Positions 36,210 to 45,946 of a stretch of 64,000 nucleotides of DNA are shown in pieces. This stretch comes from LMUY01 sp965199005 (GTDB lineage Bacteria; Pseudomonadota; Alphaproteobacteria; Acetobacterales; Acetobacteraceae): the NCBI GenBank assembly GCA_965199005.1, contig CBDAQK010000001.1, positions 2,748,476-2,812,475 of the forward strand, in the 5' to 3' direction. Both the position numbers and the translations under genes were made by a program. How positions within the stretch are numbered: the stretch's first letter is position 1; each line of letters starts with the position of its first letter. The notes beneath the pieces were generated by a model that saw only the letters and a program-made list of their open reading frames with translations, was not told where the DNA came from and ran no database searches.

Positions 36210-36932
36210 ATGAGCCAGCCCGTCGAGGTACGCGGCCTGCGAATCTCGTTCGACGGCCACCCCGCCGTCATCGGCATGGACCTGTCGATCGCGGCGGGCG
36301 AACTCTTCAGTCTGCGCGGGTCGAGCGGGTCCGGAAAGACGACCACGCTCATGGCGATCGCCGGGTTCGCGCGGCCGGACAGCGGCGACGTGTTGATTGG
36401 GGACGCAGCGTGCTGGACCTACCGCCCGAGCGGCGCGGGCTGGGCGTAGTCTTCCAGAGCTACGCGCTGTTCCCGACGATGGACGTCGCGCGGAACGTCG
36501 GCTTTCCGCTGCGGATGCGGGGCTGCGGCGTTCCCGAAACCGCCGAACGGGTGAGGGATGCCCTGGCCATGGTACATCTGGAGCGCTTCGCGGAGCACAG
36601 GGTGTCCAAGCTGAGCGGCGGTCAGCAGCAGCGCGTCGACTTGGCCAGGGAGCTGGTGTTCCGGCCGCAAGTGCTGCTGATGGACGAGTCGCTGGGTGCC
36701 CTCGACCGGCAGCTGCGCGAGGAGCTTTAAGGAGAAATCCGCAGGCTGCAGAGTTCGCTCGGCATAACGGTCTGCCACGTGACCCACGACCAGGAGGAGG
36801 CGCTGTCCATGTCCGACCGCATCGCCGTGATGGCGGACGGGCGGCTGCAGCAGGTGGGCGCTCCCGCCGTTCTCTACGAACGCCCGGCCAATCTCTTCGT
36901 CGCGCGGTTTTTGGGCGAGTCGAACGTGCTGC
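36210..36932 (+). pseudogene. ABC transporter ATPase (PotA/UgpC-like) pseudogene, 3' end lost
   Basis: From ATG 36210, frame 3 gives RISFDGHPAVIGMDLSIAAG and the Walker A SLRGSSGSGKTTTLMAI. A frameshift near 36400 moves to frame 2, with the Q-loop VVFQSYALFPTMDV, the signature KLSGGQQQRVDLARE and Walker B VLLMDESLGALD. A TAA at 36728-36730 follows LREEL, after which GEIRRLQSSLGITVCHVTHD (H-loop) and NLFVARFLGESNVLP continue in the same frame. The protein then stops abruptly where an ISL3-type relic begins, and the TOBE domain is missing. It is dead by frameshift, nonsense and truncation. Confidence 0.88.
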
Positions 36933-37722
36933 CTTGGCGTTCTCCATCAGGTGCCAGCGATCGGCAACCTGAATGGCACCCGGCAGCGCGCGGGCGATAG
37001 CCTCGCCATAGCCGCCGCCTCGATCACGGGACACGATGCTGATCCCAGGGTGCCTAAGCAACCATGCTTCGGCCGTCGCCTGTTCCCGATCGGGCAGCAA
37101 CGCCACGACGCGCCGGCGTTCCAGGTCGCAGATGATCGTGCCGTAGCGATGGTTGCGCTTCCAGGCCCAATCGGCGATCCCGATCACGGCCAGCGTCTCG
37201 GTTCGAGGCAAGGCGCGCCGCCGGACGACGCGGAGCAGCGTGTCGTTGCTGACCGGCAGCATGAGACGTTGAGCGAACCCAGCACCGGGCCTACCGCCTA
37301 ATGCCAGACCAAGATGGTGGACGATCTCTTCAAGGCGCCCGGTACGCCGGGCTCGCTCGGCCAGCACCGTCGTGTCGAACCGTTCGGCAAATACTTCGCG
37401 CCGACAGCCCGGCACGCCGCACCGGAACCGTCTTACCAAGAGCCGCAGTCGGACGAGGTGCCTGCGCACGGCAGATCGGAGGGCTGGCGGACATAGTGAC
37501 TTTGAACACGGTGCGAGACCACGCCACACAACGGGCAGGCAGCTGTGGTGGCGCTGCTGCGGGCCATTACAACCAGCGTGTTCTCGCCCTCTTCGACACC
37601 CTCCACCTCCAGCCCGAGCGGGATCAACGACGCAAAACCGAACCGCAACGCCATGGATGCCCCTGTCATTAACATCATGCCAAATCGCCACAGAACAGCA
37701 GCGGAAACGAGTCAGAGCCCCT
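36933..37722 (-). mobile_element. Truncated ISL3-family insertion sequence (transposase relic)
   Basis: Leftward from about 37678, the frame encodes ASLIPLGLEVEGVEEGENTL and ACPLCGVVSHRVQSHYVRQP, the N-terminal zinc-binding part of an ISL3 transposase. A frameshift near 37440 leads to VRLRLLVRRFRCGVPGCRRE, then ADWAWKRNHRYGTIICDLER, VSRDRGGGYGEAIARALPGA and VADRWHLMENAKA, where it breaks off at the ABC ATPase relic. The DDE domain is incomplete. The outer end is marked by a terminal-repeat-like GGGGCTCTGACTCGTTTCC (complement of 37703-37721). Confidence 0.82.
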
Positions 37723-37997
37723 ATTCCACGCCTATTCACATGCGAGAGCATTCCCGGCAGTGCGTTTGCAGCAATCCGACATCGGAGGCTTCCTGCCGTC
37801 GAGCCAGCCGACCGCAACGTCGATCCACATCGCCAAATCAATGCCCGCAACGCCTCGGGTGAAGCGGTTGAACGGGCTGGCAAACCTGCTGTACCGAGGA
37901 GCATCGGACTGAACGGGCGCGGTAGGTGCGCCCGACGACACCCGGAACGTGAAGACCGCGCCCAACACTGCCTTCGGCAGTAAAGCCCCCGGGCAGC

Positions 37998-38440
37998 CTA
38001 CGCCGGGTTGTCGCCGGATGGCGCGTTGCTAGCAGGAGGCGCGGCCGGATCGTCTATCCGGTCCAGCAGCTCCGCCCCATTGTTCCGGACGCTGTTGACG
38101 GCGCGGCTGACGGCCCAGAGTTGCAGCACGTCATCCGCGGCCGACGCATCAGGTCCGCGGCTTCGTCGCCGTTCTCGCCTGACCAGGTCGCCCAGGCGCC
38201 CGGCTCGAAGATGACCGGCATGCGATGCAGCTGCCGCATGGTGGCGTTGGCGGCAGTGGTGGGGATCGCGAACGTGCGCAGCACCTCGCCCTCCGGCGAC
38301 CGCCAACCCTCCCAGACGCCCGCCATCGTCAGCGGCGATCCATCCCCGCCGTGTGGTGGCGTAGGGCCGCTTGCCGTCGGAGACGGCTTTCCACTCGCAG
38401 GCGGGGGTGGCGACGTCAGGTTGCGTCGCCGGCGAAACCC
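37998..38440 (-). pseudogene. SRAP (SOS-response-associated peptidase, YedK-like) C-terminal relic
   Basis: Three leftward frames together give EWKAVSDGKRPYATT, then AGVWEGWRSPEGEVLRTFAI, TTAANATMRQLHRMPVIFEP and GAWATWSGENGDE, and finally DVLQLWAVSRAVNSVRNNGA and ELLDRIDDPA. This is the second half of a YedK/HMCES protein, including the HRMPVI active-site His region. The catalytic Cys2 N-terminus is absent and at least two frameshifts (near 38345 and 38145) are needed. The intact family shields abasic sites in single-stranded DNA. The relic's start coincides with the 3' end of the next leftward gene. Confidence 0.82.
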
Positions 38441-39033
38441 GATGGGTTAAGCCTGGATTTTGTGCCGGAGGTGGTTGCAATGTCTGCTGGGCCGGGCGGC
38501 CGTCCCGCAAGGCGTCCCAAGCCTTCCGCTGCCAGTCCGGCGACCGCGCCGTAGACGAGATGGGCCAGGATGCCGCGGAGGCGGGTGAAGATTGGATACC
38601 GCCCATTCGGAGCACTGAGTCCGAGGGCGGGCACAAGGCCCTCGTCAAGGATGAGCGACATCGCGAGCCCTGTCGACAGGGCGGCTACGGACGCACGTAG
38701 ACCTAGAAACCGACGAAGGATGCCGTAGATTGGCCCCCACGAGGTGCCAACCCCAATATGGATTGCCGCGCCGAACAACTCCTCCGCACGCGGCGTCGCC
38801 GGAACACCGATCCACGTGGCAAGCTGCCTCGCTGCGACCAGCGAAGAAGACGCACCGGGCCGCACCCGCTTTTCCTGCCACTCGACGGTGGCGGGAGTCG
38901 CATGCCTCAACGGCCCCTGCGCGAGGTTTGTCACATATGTCGCCGACAGTCCGGCGATCAAACCGACGGCGAGATCAACCAGTAGCGGATGCGCCGAGAG
39001 CGACGCCCGCCAGGTTCGGCGTACAGGCGTCAT
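38416..39033 (-). CDS. Predicted inner-membrane protein (possibly DUF1440/YagU-like)
   Basis: A 205-residue leftward frame from ATG 39033 with several hydrophobic stretches: LLVDLAVGLIAGLSATYVTN, LFGAAIHIGVGTSWGPIYGI, VAALSTGLAMSLILDEGLVP and ILAHLVYGAVAGLAAEGLG. This fits a multi-span membrane protein, and the segment order recalls DUF1440 (YagU) proteins, which are uncharacterised. The last 30 residues overlap the SRAP relic and look non-native, so the C-terminus is probably replaced after a deletion. It overlaps the next small gene by 4 nt, suggesting co-translation. Confidence 0.6.
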   Translation of the reverse strand: MTPVRRTWRASLSAHPLLVDLAVGLIAGLSATYVTNLAQGPLRHATPATVEWQEKRVRPGASSSLVAARQLATWIGVPATPRAEELFGAAIHIGVGTSWGPIYGILRRFLGLRASVAALSTGLAMSLILDEGLVPALGLSAPNGRYPIFTRLRGILAHLVYGAVAGLAAEGLGRLAGRPPGPADIATTSGTKSRLNPSGFAGDAT

Positions 39034-39215
39034 CTCGCACGCCTGGACTTGGGGTTGTTCTGGTCGCCGCTCACCACCGTCTGACCCTTGTTCACTTCTG
39101 CCGGGTTGGCGGGTCCGCTCTTGTCCGGATTGCCGGGTTTGGTCGGCCGGGTGCCACCTGGGTCGACCCCGTCGAGCGGATCATTCCCGGTTCCGCGCGT
39201 CGATGCAGTGTTCAT
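39030..39215 (-). CDS. Small polar hypothetical protein
   Basis: A 61-residue leftward frame from ATG 39215, preceded by an AAGAAAAGGA ribosome site. It is almost entirely Gly, Pro, Asn, Asp and Lys (GNDPLDGVDPGGTRPTKPGN) and probably disordered. It overlaps the membrane-protein gene by 4 nt (ATGA), which supports both being translated. No function can be assigned. Confidence 0.5.
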   Translation of the reverse strand: MNTASTRGTGNDPLDGVDPGGTRPTKPGNPDKSGPANPAEVNKGQTVVSGDQNNPKSRRAR

Positions 39216-40540
39216 AAAGGAATCCTTTTCTTTAATAGCGCGGCAGCCGGAGCTATGTCGCGCCGCGTGGAAAACTAGGAGAGGTCCGCCGCAGCCCCAC
39301 GCAACGGCGCAGCCGGCTAACTTCGACCGGGATAAGCGAGGCCGGGGAGGGCGACATCCAAGGCCTCGCGCAAAGCCTCGACCTGCAGCGGCATGAACTC
39401 CGCCGAGCGGGTCAGCGCCTTGGTAAATCCGGCAATATCAAGACCGGCCATAACAACAACTCCGGGGCCACCGCTCGTGCGTTGACAAGAAGATCCGGCG
39501 CGACCCCTTAGCGGGAGACGCTGCATAAGGGTAATCGCATTCCGGTCCACAGGGCTCGGAGAACACTTAGGCGTGTTCGCGGCAAAGCCAATCTAGACGC
39601 TGACATGTTCGGACCCGCAGCGTCGGTCGCCTGTTCCGGCTCGGATCCGCTGCCTCCGGCTCAAAGCTTCCGACGAAAGACGGGGGAGATGCCGAGCGGA
39701 TCAGGGCATCGGCGGCACGAGCCTCCTTGCGTGTTTGGCTGCCTCAACGCCGACCAGCCTGCTTAAAACGGCATGGATCTCGCGCGGATCCTGATCGCGC
39801 CTCTGTTGCCGTGTCGCGAGGCGGGACATCCGTGGGAGGTCCAACTCCGGACCAACGGCTGGGTTGAAGTCCGACTACTTTAACGCCCGGCCTGGTAGCA
39901 GGCTGTACAGCAGCATCGACCCATGGCCGTTGGACATGGTGAACGCACCCGGGCTGAAGGACCGGGTGCGTTCACAACGCAGCAGCACGCTCATCGCAGT
40001 GCCGCCCCTAGATAACCACGCATGTCCGTCCCGGCTGACGACATCGGCAAGGCGGTGTCCCCCGGCTCCACGCACACCCAGTCCGGCGGCAGACGCTTTG
40101 GCGATAGGCACAGGGGTTGGCAGGTTTGTGGTGTTGCGGGACGACGGCCGAACGCACACCGCCGTCGTCGCCTCTTTGTGAGACCGACATGGATTGCTGC
40201 TCTTGCTGCTGGGCGGCCCAATGATTCACCTGCCTCCGGTCGACGGGAGTAGTCCTCGCATGACAGGACAACCATGGATGAGGGCCGAGAGGGCCAAGTG
40301 TTCCGCCGGCGTCATGGAACGCAGGCGGAACGAGTGAACAGGCTCAAATAATTGAGTGTGGTTTTCCTGTCATCGCGTTTCCAGCCGCTCGTACCGTCCG
40401 AGGACCGTAAATTCAAATCCGAGCCGGATGCAGGGCTGTAAAAGATACGGAAGCGCGCTGGCTCGGAGCATCGTTCAACCAAATTCACGCAGGTTCCCGA
40501 CCCTGCTGTATCCCGCGCGCGTGCCCGTGAGACCCGTTTG
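39216..40540. other. Long accessory stretch without a supported gene
   Basis: About 1.3 kb. The best small frame is leftward, 39317-39451 (44 residues, MAGLDIAGFTKALTRSAEFM), without recognisable family. Other frames on both strands are short or compositionally typical of non-coding GC-rich DNA. It may be old decayed coding sequence. Confidence 0.45.
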
Positions 40541-40567
40541 AGCCATATGCTGCATAGCCGCAGTATT

Positions 40568-40730
40568 GAGCAGGAAGGCTGGCTTCGGCTGCGTCAGGCG
40601 CTTTGGCCCCATACGTCCAGCGAACTGCACAGAACCGAGATGACGGCCCTGCTGGACCGAAGCGGTATGGCAGCCTACATGTTGGCGGCCCGGTGCCGCC
40701 AGGCCGCCATCTTCACGATCAGATTTCCGT
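40568..40730 (+). pseudogene. Possible N-terminal fragment of a GNAT (AAC(6')-like) acetyltransferase
   Basis: The frame reads EGWLRLRQALWPHTSSELHR then EMTALLDRSGMAAYM, which resembles the first 45 residues of aminoglycoside 6'-N-acetyltransferase-type GNAT proteins (W-x-x-L-R-x-x-L-W-P pattern). The acetyl-CoA-binding part is absent and the frame runs into unrelated sequence. Resemblance by eye only. Confidence 0.35.
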
Positions 40731-40739
40731 CCGCCGCAG

Positions 40740-41821
40740 GTGACCAAAGGGAAGCTCGCCAAAGCAAGCGCCGCCAGACGTAGCACCGGCCCGAACATGG
40801 CGGTGGCCACCCTGCTGCGTCTGGCTGACGCGGACCTCAGGGGTGCCGCCATGCTGTCGTCCGGCCGAAACCCGGTGAACGCACCCGCTCTTGCCGCGCA
40901 GGCCGTCACGCGCCTCCTGCGTGCAATGCTGGTGACGGAGCTGGGCTGGAAAGGTGGCGTGGCGGTGTCAGCCTTGCAGCCGTGCCGGACGAGAACCCGC
41001 TCAAACGCGACATCGTGGCGCGGGTGGAGCGGCTACCTTCGGCGGGCGCGCCGATGCCGCTTGAGGACGGCCAGCCCCCGCCGCGACCCGACCGCGAAGC
41101 GCTGAGCCAGGGCATCGGCGCGGCAAAGGCTTTGCTCATTGACTTGGCGAGACGGTTCGAAGTTGACCTCGCCGGGAACGGCGCTGCCGACCGGGTGAGG
41201 CCGGAGCCGGCCCCGGATGAACCTCCACCTCCCGAAGCGGAACAGCAAGCCGCGGGCGAGCCCGCAGCCCGGCCGCCGACCCGAGCTCAGGCAACCGGGG
41301 ACCGCCCTGCGAAGGCGGCGGGGCAATTTCCGCCGGACCGACGGCCGAGGCGTCCAGCCAAGGCGCCGGCCGTCGCCGGCAAAGCGAGCCAGGCAGCTTT
41401 TGGAAAACCATCGGTTGCCGAGCATCACCAAGTGGAGGGTCTTGCCGCGATTGCGCCGCGGTCCGGACCAAGCACGATGACGTCGTCGGCCTTCTGGTCC
41501 CTCATGGACCGATGGCAAGTCGCCGACGCGGAGGCGTTGCGGCTGATCGGGCATCCGGGCGGGCTGACGAAGAAGGGCACGCGTCCCCGTTCCAAAATGG
41601 TTGGCGGGGAGGTCGTCGCCTTCCTCGGGTTGAAGGAAATCGACACCGTTCTCATTCCGCTGGATATCAGCCCGAGCCGCTGGCTCTAAAAGCCGAGCAA
41701 GGATGGCCCGTTCGTGGGCGCCACCCCTCTGGCATTTCTTATTGAGGCTCGTTCGGAGGGCATTCGGACAACTCTCCGCTTCTTGCTCCAGAGTGGCTTG
41801 AAGATGTCGATATCCTCGTAG
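40740..41821 (+). pseudogene. HEPN-like / MbcA-ParS-like protein, frameshifted and with an ochre codon
   Basis: From GTG 40740, ATLLRLADADLRGAAMLSSG then ALAAQAVTRLLRAMLVTELG resembles a HEPN-type helical domain. A one-base shift near 40980 continues as VPDENPLKRDIVARVERLPS and GIGAAKALLIDLARRFEVDL. After a Pro/Ala-rich linker the frame reads FWSLMDRWQVADAEALRLIG then EIDTVLIPLDISPSRWL, TAA at 41687-41689, and in the same frame KDGPFVGATPLAFLIEARSE, GIRTTLRFLLQSGLKMS to TAG 41821. The last part matches the Xre/MbcA/ParS toxin-binding fold (TPL and helix after). Whether HEPN and MbcA parts were ever one protein is uncertain. Confidence 0.5.
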
Positions 41822-42284
41822 ACAGCACAGCGGCGGGTGCCGTCGGCCGAGATGATCGCCTGCCGCGGACGGGTGCAGCGGGGCGCGGGGCGGCCCACGT
41901 CGTCACCCGAGTGTAAACCTCCCGACGGCGGCAGCCGCCCGCTTCATGCGCGGCGGGCACAACCTCCCTGACGCGACCCGCCCCTCGGCGGCACGGCTTC
42001 CACGGTGAATGAAGACGTGTCCGCCGCAGCGGAGGCAAGCTGATGGTCGTCGCGCGGGCAGGGCCGACCAACTCATCGAGATGGCGCCGCCGCGCCGCCG
42101 CGGCCTGTGTGCGGATTCCGACGATGCCGCCCACCCAATCCGAGATCATGGCGCCCATCATTCCGAGATGATGCCGCCCACCTGGAGGGCCTTCGTTGGT
42201 GATCGTTATTGAGGGTGGGAAGGGCTGCCCGTCAAGCTCTGTTCGACCGTCGGTTTCGCAAAAGGGGCGAAGTGGAGGTCATCA

Positions 42285-43049
42285 TCACGCTGCCGCATCA
42301 GGCTTCTTTGTTGGCGGCCGCCGCATAGAGTCTCCTGAGAGCTCCAGCCGGTGGGCGTTGTGGATGAGGCGGTCGAGAATGGCGTCGGCGTAGGTGGCCT
42401 GGTTTATGGCGCCATGCCAGGCCTCTATAGGAAGCTGGCTGGTGACGATGGTGGAGGCTCGGCCGTAGCGGTCTTCGAGGATCTCGAGGAGATCATGACG
42501 CGCCTGAGGCCCAAGGGGGGCTAAGCCCCAATCATCGAGGATGAGAAGTTGAACGGTGGCGAGGCTCTTGAGGCGGCGCCCGGCACTCCCATCGCCATGA
42601 GCCAGGGCGAGTTCATCGAAAAGTTTGGGTGCGCGGACGTAGAGGACGGAGTAGTTGTCCCGACAGGCCTTGTGACCAAGGGCGCAGGCAAGCCAGCTCT
42701 TGCCGAGGCCGGTCTTGCCGGTGATAGCCAAGTTTTCATGGGCCTTGATCCAGTCGCCTTTCATAAGGCTTGCGAGTAGGCCGCGGTCGAGACCGCGGGC
42801 AGCCCGATAATCTACGTCTTCTGGCGTGGCTTGATGGCGCAGCTTGGCGTAGCGCAAGCGCGCGCCGAGCCGTTTGTCCTGTCGATGAACGAGCTCTCGA
42901 TCCAAGAGCAAGGCTAGCCAGTCTGCATGGCCCAGACTGCTGGATTCGGGGTTATCGATCAAAGCGCTAAACGCCTTGGACATGCCGAGCAGGCCAAGGG
43001 TGTTGAGTTGGTCCAGAGTGGGATGGTTGAGCACAGATGTTCTCCTCAA
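42285..43049 (-). CDS. istB: IS21-family helper ATPase IstB
   Basis: This 254-residue AAA+ protein has Walker A AITGKTGLGKSWLACALGHK (about residues 105-124) and Walker B VQLLILDDWGLAPL, and the C-terminal LEILEDRYGRASTIVTSQLP is typical of IstB. It selects the target and stimulates the IstA transposase. Its start overlaps the istA stop by 4 nt, the normal arrangement in IS21 elements. The frame looks intact. Confidence 0.95.
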   Translation of the reverse strand: MRRTSVLNHPTLDQLNTLGLLGMSKAFSALIDNPESSSLGHADWLALLLDRELVHRQDKRLGARLRYAKLRHQATPEDVDYRAARGLDRGLLASLMKGDWIKAHENLAITGKTGLGKSWLACALGHKACRDNYSVLYVRAPKLFDELALAHGDGSAGRRLKSLATVQLLILDDWGLAPLGPQARHDLLEILEDRYGRASTIVTSQLPIEAWHGAINQATYADAILDRLIHNAHRLELSGDSMRRPPTKKPDAAA

Positions 43050-44620
43050 TGGTAATAGTCAGAGCCGCGGATATTGCGGTGAAGGATAGTGGGGGCTTCA
43101 TCCTCGCCGACGGCCCGGGCGCGTTGAACGGGTTGGCCGTCGAGCCGGTTATCGAGAATGGACTTGATCGAGCCATAGCTCTTGGCGCCGACGTGCAATC
43201 CCCGCTCGCAGGCTGCCTCGACCCGGGTTGCGCTGAAAGATTTGGCGAGGCGCACAATCCCTAAACAGGACCGGAAGCCCTGTTCAGGGTGGGGGCGGTG
43301 CTCCAGAATAACCTGACAGAGCATGCCCGTTGATGGACCGATCTGCAGGGCCTCACGTAGAATTCGGTCAAGCGTCCAATCCTTGTAGCGCCGGTGGCTG
43401 GAGGGCATGTGCTCCTCCACCGTGGTGTGCTTGCCGTTGCCCGACCCGCGCATGTGGACCGCGATCCTCTCGCCCGCGAGGAATACTTCCACGGTCCGAC
43501 GTGTCATCCGCGCCTCAACGGTGGCTCGGGCATGACGGTAGGGTACAGAGTAAAAATGTCCTGCCAATTCAATATGATAATCGAGACCCACCTTGCGCAC
43601 GCACCACTCGGCGAAGAGGTAGGGCTCGGGTGGCAAACGCTTCAGCAGAGGTGCGTCAATCTCGTCGAAGAGTTGACGCCGAGTGCGGTCGATGTAACGC
43701 AGCACGCGATGATCATTGAGATGGACCAGGAGTTCAGCGATAGCGGCGTTGACCTCGGCCAAACTATAGAAACGGCGATGGCGCATTCGTCCAAGTAGCC
43801 AACGCTCGACGATCCTTACGGCAGCTTCAACTTTTGCCTTATCGCGCGGCCGATAAGGGCGCGCTGGCAATAAAGCCGTTCCATAGTGGGCTGCCATATC
43901 GACATAGGTGCGGTTCGTCTGTGGCTCATAAAGGCAAGCCTTGATTACTGCGACCTTTGCATTGTCGGGAACGAGTAACCGAGCCGCACCGCCGAAATAA
44001 GTGAAGGCTTGGACATGGGCGTCAATCCAGTCAGGCAGCGTCTCGGTCCAGCTCGCATGGGCGAAGCTCAGACTTGATCCGCCCATCACCGCCACGAAGA
44101 TATGGGCGCCCTGGATATGACCGCTATGCCGGTCGACGATCACTGGAACGGTGTCACCCGCGTAATCGACAAACAGTTTGTCGCCGCCCAGATGCGTTTG
44201 CCGCATCGTGATGGGAAGGCGCTGCTCCCAGGTGGCGTAAAGCTCACAAAAGCGGCTGTAACGATATCCCTCCGGATTGACCTCGATGTACTCGTCCCAA
44301 AGGATCTGCAAGCTGACGTGCTTGCGCTTCAACTCGCGGCTCACCGCCGCCCAGTCAGGCTCAGCCCTTCGCCGGTGGCCCTGCTTTGTGCCCGCTGGAC
44401 CGTAAAGCCGCGCCTCAAGGTCAGTGTCGCTCAAGTCCAGCGGCAAGGGCCATGACAGATCGGACCGCCCAAACCGACGGAACATCTCCCGCAGCGTCGA
44501 GGGTGCCACACCGGTCCGACGGGCCACCTCTCGCGTCGCCAAACCCGCATCCAGCCGTAATCGTAACATCTCGCGCACTCGGCGCATCGCAATCCTCTCC
44601 GTTGGCATCGGCCCCTCCAA
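43046..44620 (-). CDS. istA: IS21-family transposase IstA
   Basis: This 524-residue transposase has an N-terminal HTH (MRRVREMLRLRLDAGLATRE and GVAPSTLREMFRRFG). The integrase-like catalytic core includes GDKLFVDYAGDTVPVIVDRH with the first Asp, LLVPDNAKVAVI with the second Asp and RPRDKAKVEAAVRIVERWLL with the Glu. All three DDE positions are present, and the element appears able to transpose with istB. Confidence 0.95.
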   Translation of the reverse strand: MEGPMPTERIAMRRVREMLRLRLDAGLATREVARRTGVAPSTLREMFRRFGRSDLSWPLPLDLSDTDLEARLYGPAGTKQGHRRRAEPDWAAVSRELKRKHVSLQILWDEYIEVNPEGYRYSRFCELYATWEQRLPITMRQTHLGGDKLFVDYAGDTVPVIVDRHSGHIQGAHIFVAVMGGSSLSFAHASWTETLPDWIDAHVQAFTYFGGAARLLVPDNAKVAVIKACLYEPQTNRTYVDMAAHYGTALLPARPYRPRDKAKVEAAVRIVERWLLGRMRHRRFYSLAEVNAAIAELLVHLNDHRVLRYIDRTRRQLFDEIDAPLLKRLPPEPYLFAEWCVRKVGLDYHIELAGHFYSVPYRHARATVEARMTRRTVEVFLAGERIAVHMRGSGNGKHTTVEEHMPSSHRRYKDWTLDRILREALQIGPSTGMLCQVILEHRPHPEQGFRSCLGIVRLAKSFSATRVEAACERGLHVGAKSYGSIKSILDNRLDGQPVQRARAVGEDEAPTILHRNIRGSDYYH

Positions 44621-44662
44621 AATGAAGCGGCCTTATCGGGCCAACGAATGCCCTGCCGTCCA

Positions 44663-44785
44663 TTCACCCTGGGCGGCATGATCCCGGAATGGTGGGCGGC
44701 ATCATCTCGGAACGGTGAGCGGGATCAAATCGGATGGGTGGGCGCTATCAAATAGGAATGGTGAGCGCGATCAGCCCGGAATCCG
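44663..44785. repeat. Tandem 23-bp subterminal repeats of the IS21-family element
   Basis: Five consecutive 23-bp units begin at 44663, 44686, 44709, 44732 and 44755. They share a GGAATGGTGGGCGG-ATCA-type pattern (for example GGAATGGTGGGCGGCATCAT, GGAACGGTGAGCGGGATCAA, GGATGGGTGGGCGCTATCAA), followed by the terminal GGAATCCGCA. IS21-type transposases bind multiple such end repeats. Confidence 0.8.
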
Positions 44786-45946
44786 CAGCTGGGCCAGCAG
44801 CTCATCGAAATAGGGATCGTCAGGCGGTCGGGCGAGCGCATCCGCCCGGGCCATGGCCGCCTCGATCACATCGCGCGCCACGGTGGCGAACACTGCCTCG
44901 CGCGGATCGCCATCACCGTGTTCCAGCAACAGGCACCACCCCTGTCGCAACGTCAGGGCAGCGGCATCGAGATCACGCAGACCCCTCATCCGGGCCTCGC
45001 GGCCGACATTCTGGGCATCAACAAAGATGCGCGTGACCACGATGTCGAACAGGTCCAGCACGTCGTCCTGCGCCGTCGCCTCCAACGTCCTGATGAAGGC
45101 GATCAAGGTGGCCAGACGGCGGTCCTGCGGCAGGCGTGCGACCGCGGATGCTTTCGCCGCCATGGCAAACCGTGCCATCGCCAGCACCCGCGTGCGGGGG
45201 AGCTGATCCGTGTAAGGGAGTCCTGCGGCGAGCACCCGCACTTCATCGAGGCGCGCCACGGCGCGCGACAGCTCAGCCGTGCTCTGCAGCACCGGGCCGT
45301 CGCGCAGGCGATCGAGAGGACTCTGCCGTGCACCTTCAGGCGGCACGAGCAGGGCTTCCAACCGTTCCTGCTGATTGAACGTCATGCCTGTCAGCATCTG
45401 GCGCCAGAGCCGCTGTGTGGCGCGGGCGCGCACGCGGGCGATGTTGCGCTCCAGCGTGGTCACGCCCGGCAGCAGCACCTTCTGCGCGAACAGCCAGGCT
45501 GTGGCGCGGTCGAACAGGGCGCTGGGGCGGTCGGACCCTGTCCAGCACAGGGCGTAAAGCCATCGGTTGAGCCGGAATTGCACGAATGGTTCGGAGAATG
45601 GACGGTATCCGTAACGGTCACGGATTTCGATCGGGTGCCGACCCCGCCAACGCGAAGCTGCATACTCCGCCAGGAGACCACTTACCTGGATGCCAAGTTG
45701 CACGGCCACGAAGGCGACGGCTGATACAGGCACGTCATCGGGCTGCTCCAGGAAGGTCCCCAGGAACCGGACGGTGCTGAGTTGGACCGCGAAGCCCAGC
45801 CGCATGTGGGCGCCGCGACGCCCGGCCACGAAGGCGCGGTCCGCGTCATCAAGATGGAAGTATCGCGCCAGTTGCTCGGCATCAGGTTCGCCGGCATTGC
45901 GGCCGTAACGCCGCTCCTGTTCCTCGTTCAGGAAGGAGACGGGCAC
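44771..45946 (-). pseudogene. Tn3-family transposase, N-terminal part, cut by the IS21 element
   Basis: From ATG 45946 the 391-codon frame encodes the DUF4158-type N-terminal domain of a Tn3 transposase: PVSFLNEEQERRYGRNAGEP, LARYFHLDDADRAFVAGRRG and HPIEIRDRYGYRPFSEPF, then the start of the helical middle. Full-length proteins have nearly 1000 residues with a C-terminal DDE domain, which is missing. Codons from LLAQ onward (RIPG-stop) are supplied by the end of the IS21 element at 44787. It overlaps the resolvase gene upstream by 19 nt. Confidence 0.88.

Larger units (their letters stand above)
42110..44787 (-). mobile_element. IS21-family insertion sequence
   Basis: The 2678-bp element encodes istA and istB (leftward) and is bounded by inverted ends that both read TGCGGATTCCG inward (left from 42110, right as the complement ending at 44787). 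Inside the right end lie five 23-bp repeat units and inside the left end two or three related ones (GATGCCGCCCACC-type), the multiple transposase sites typical of IS21. The right end lies within a Tn3 transposase gene, whose remaining half is absent beyond the left end, so the insertion was followed by, or caused, an adjacent deletion. No target duplication is seen. Confidence 0.85.

Noticed and set aside
36156..37904. A single 582-codon leftward gene
   Set aside because: Only the middle is ISL3 transposase; the two ends are out-of-frame sequence from the ABC ATPase relic and flanking DNA.
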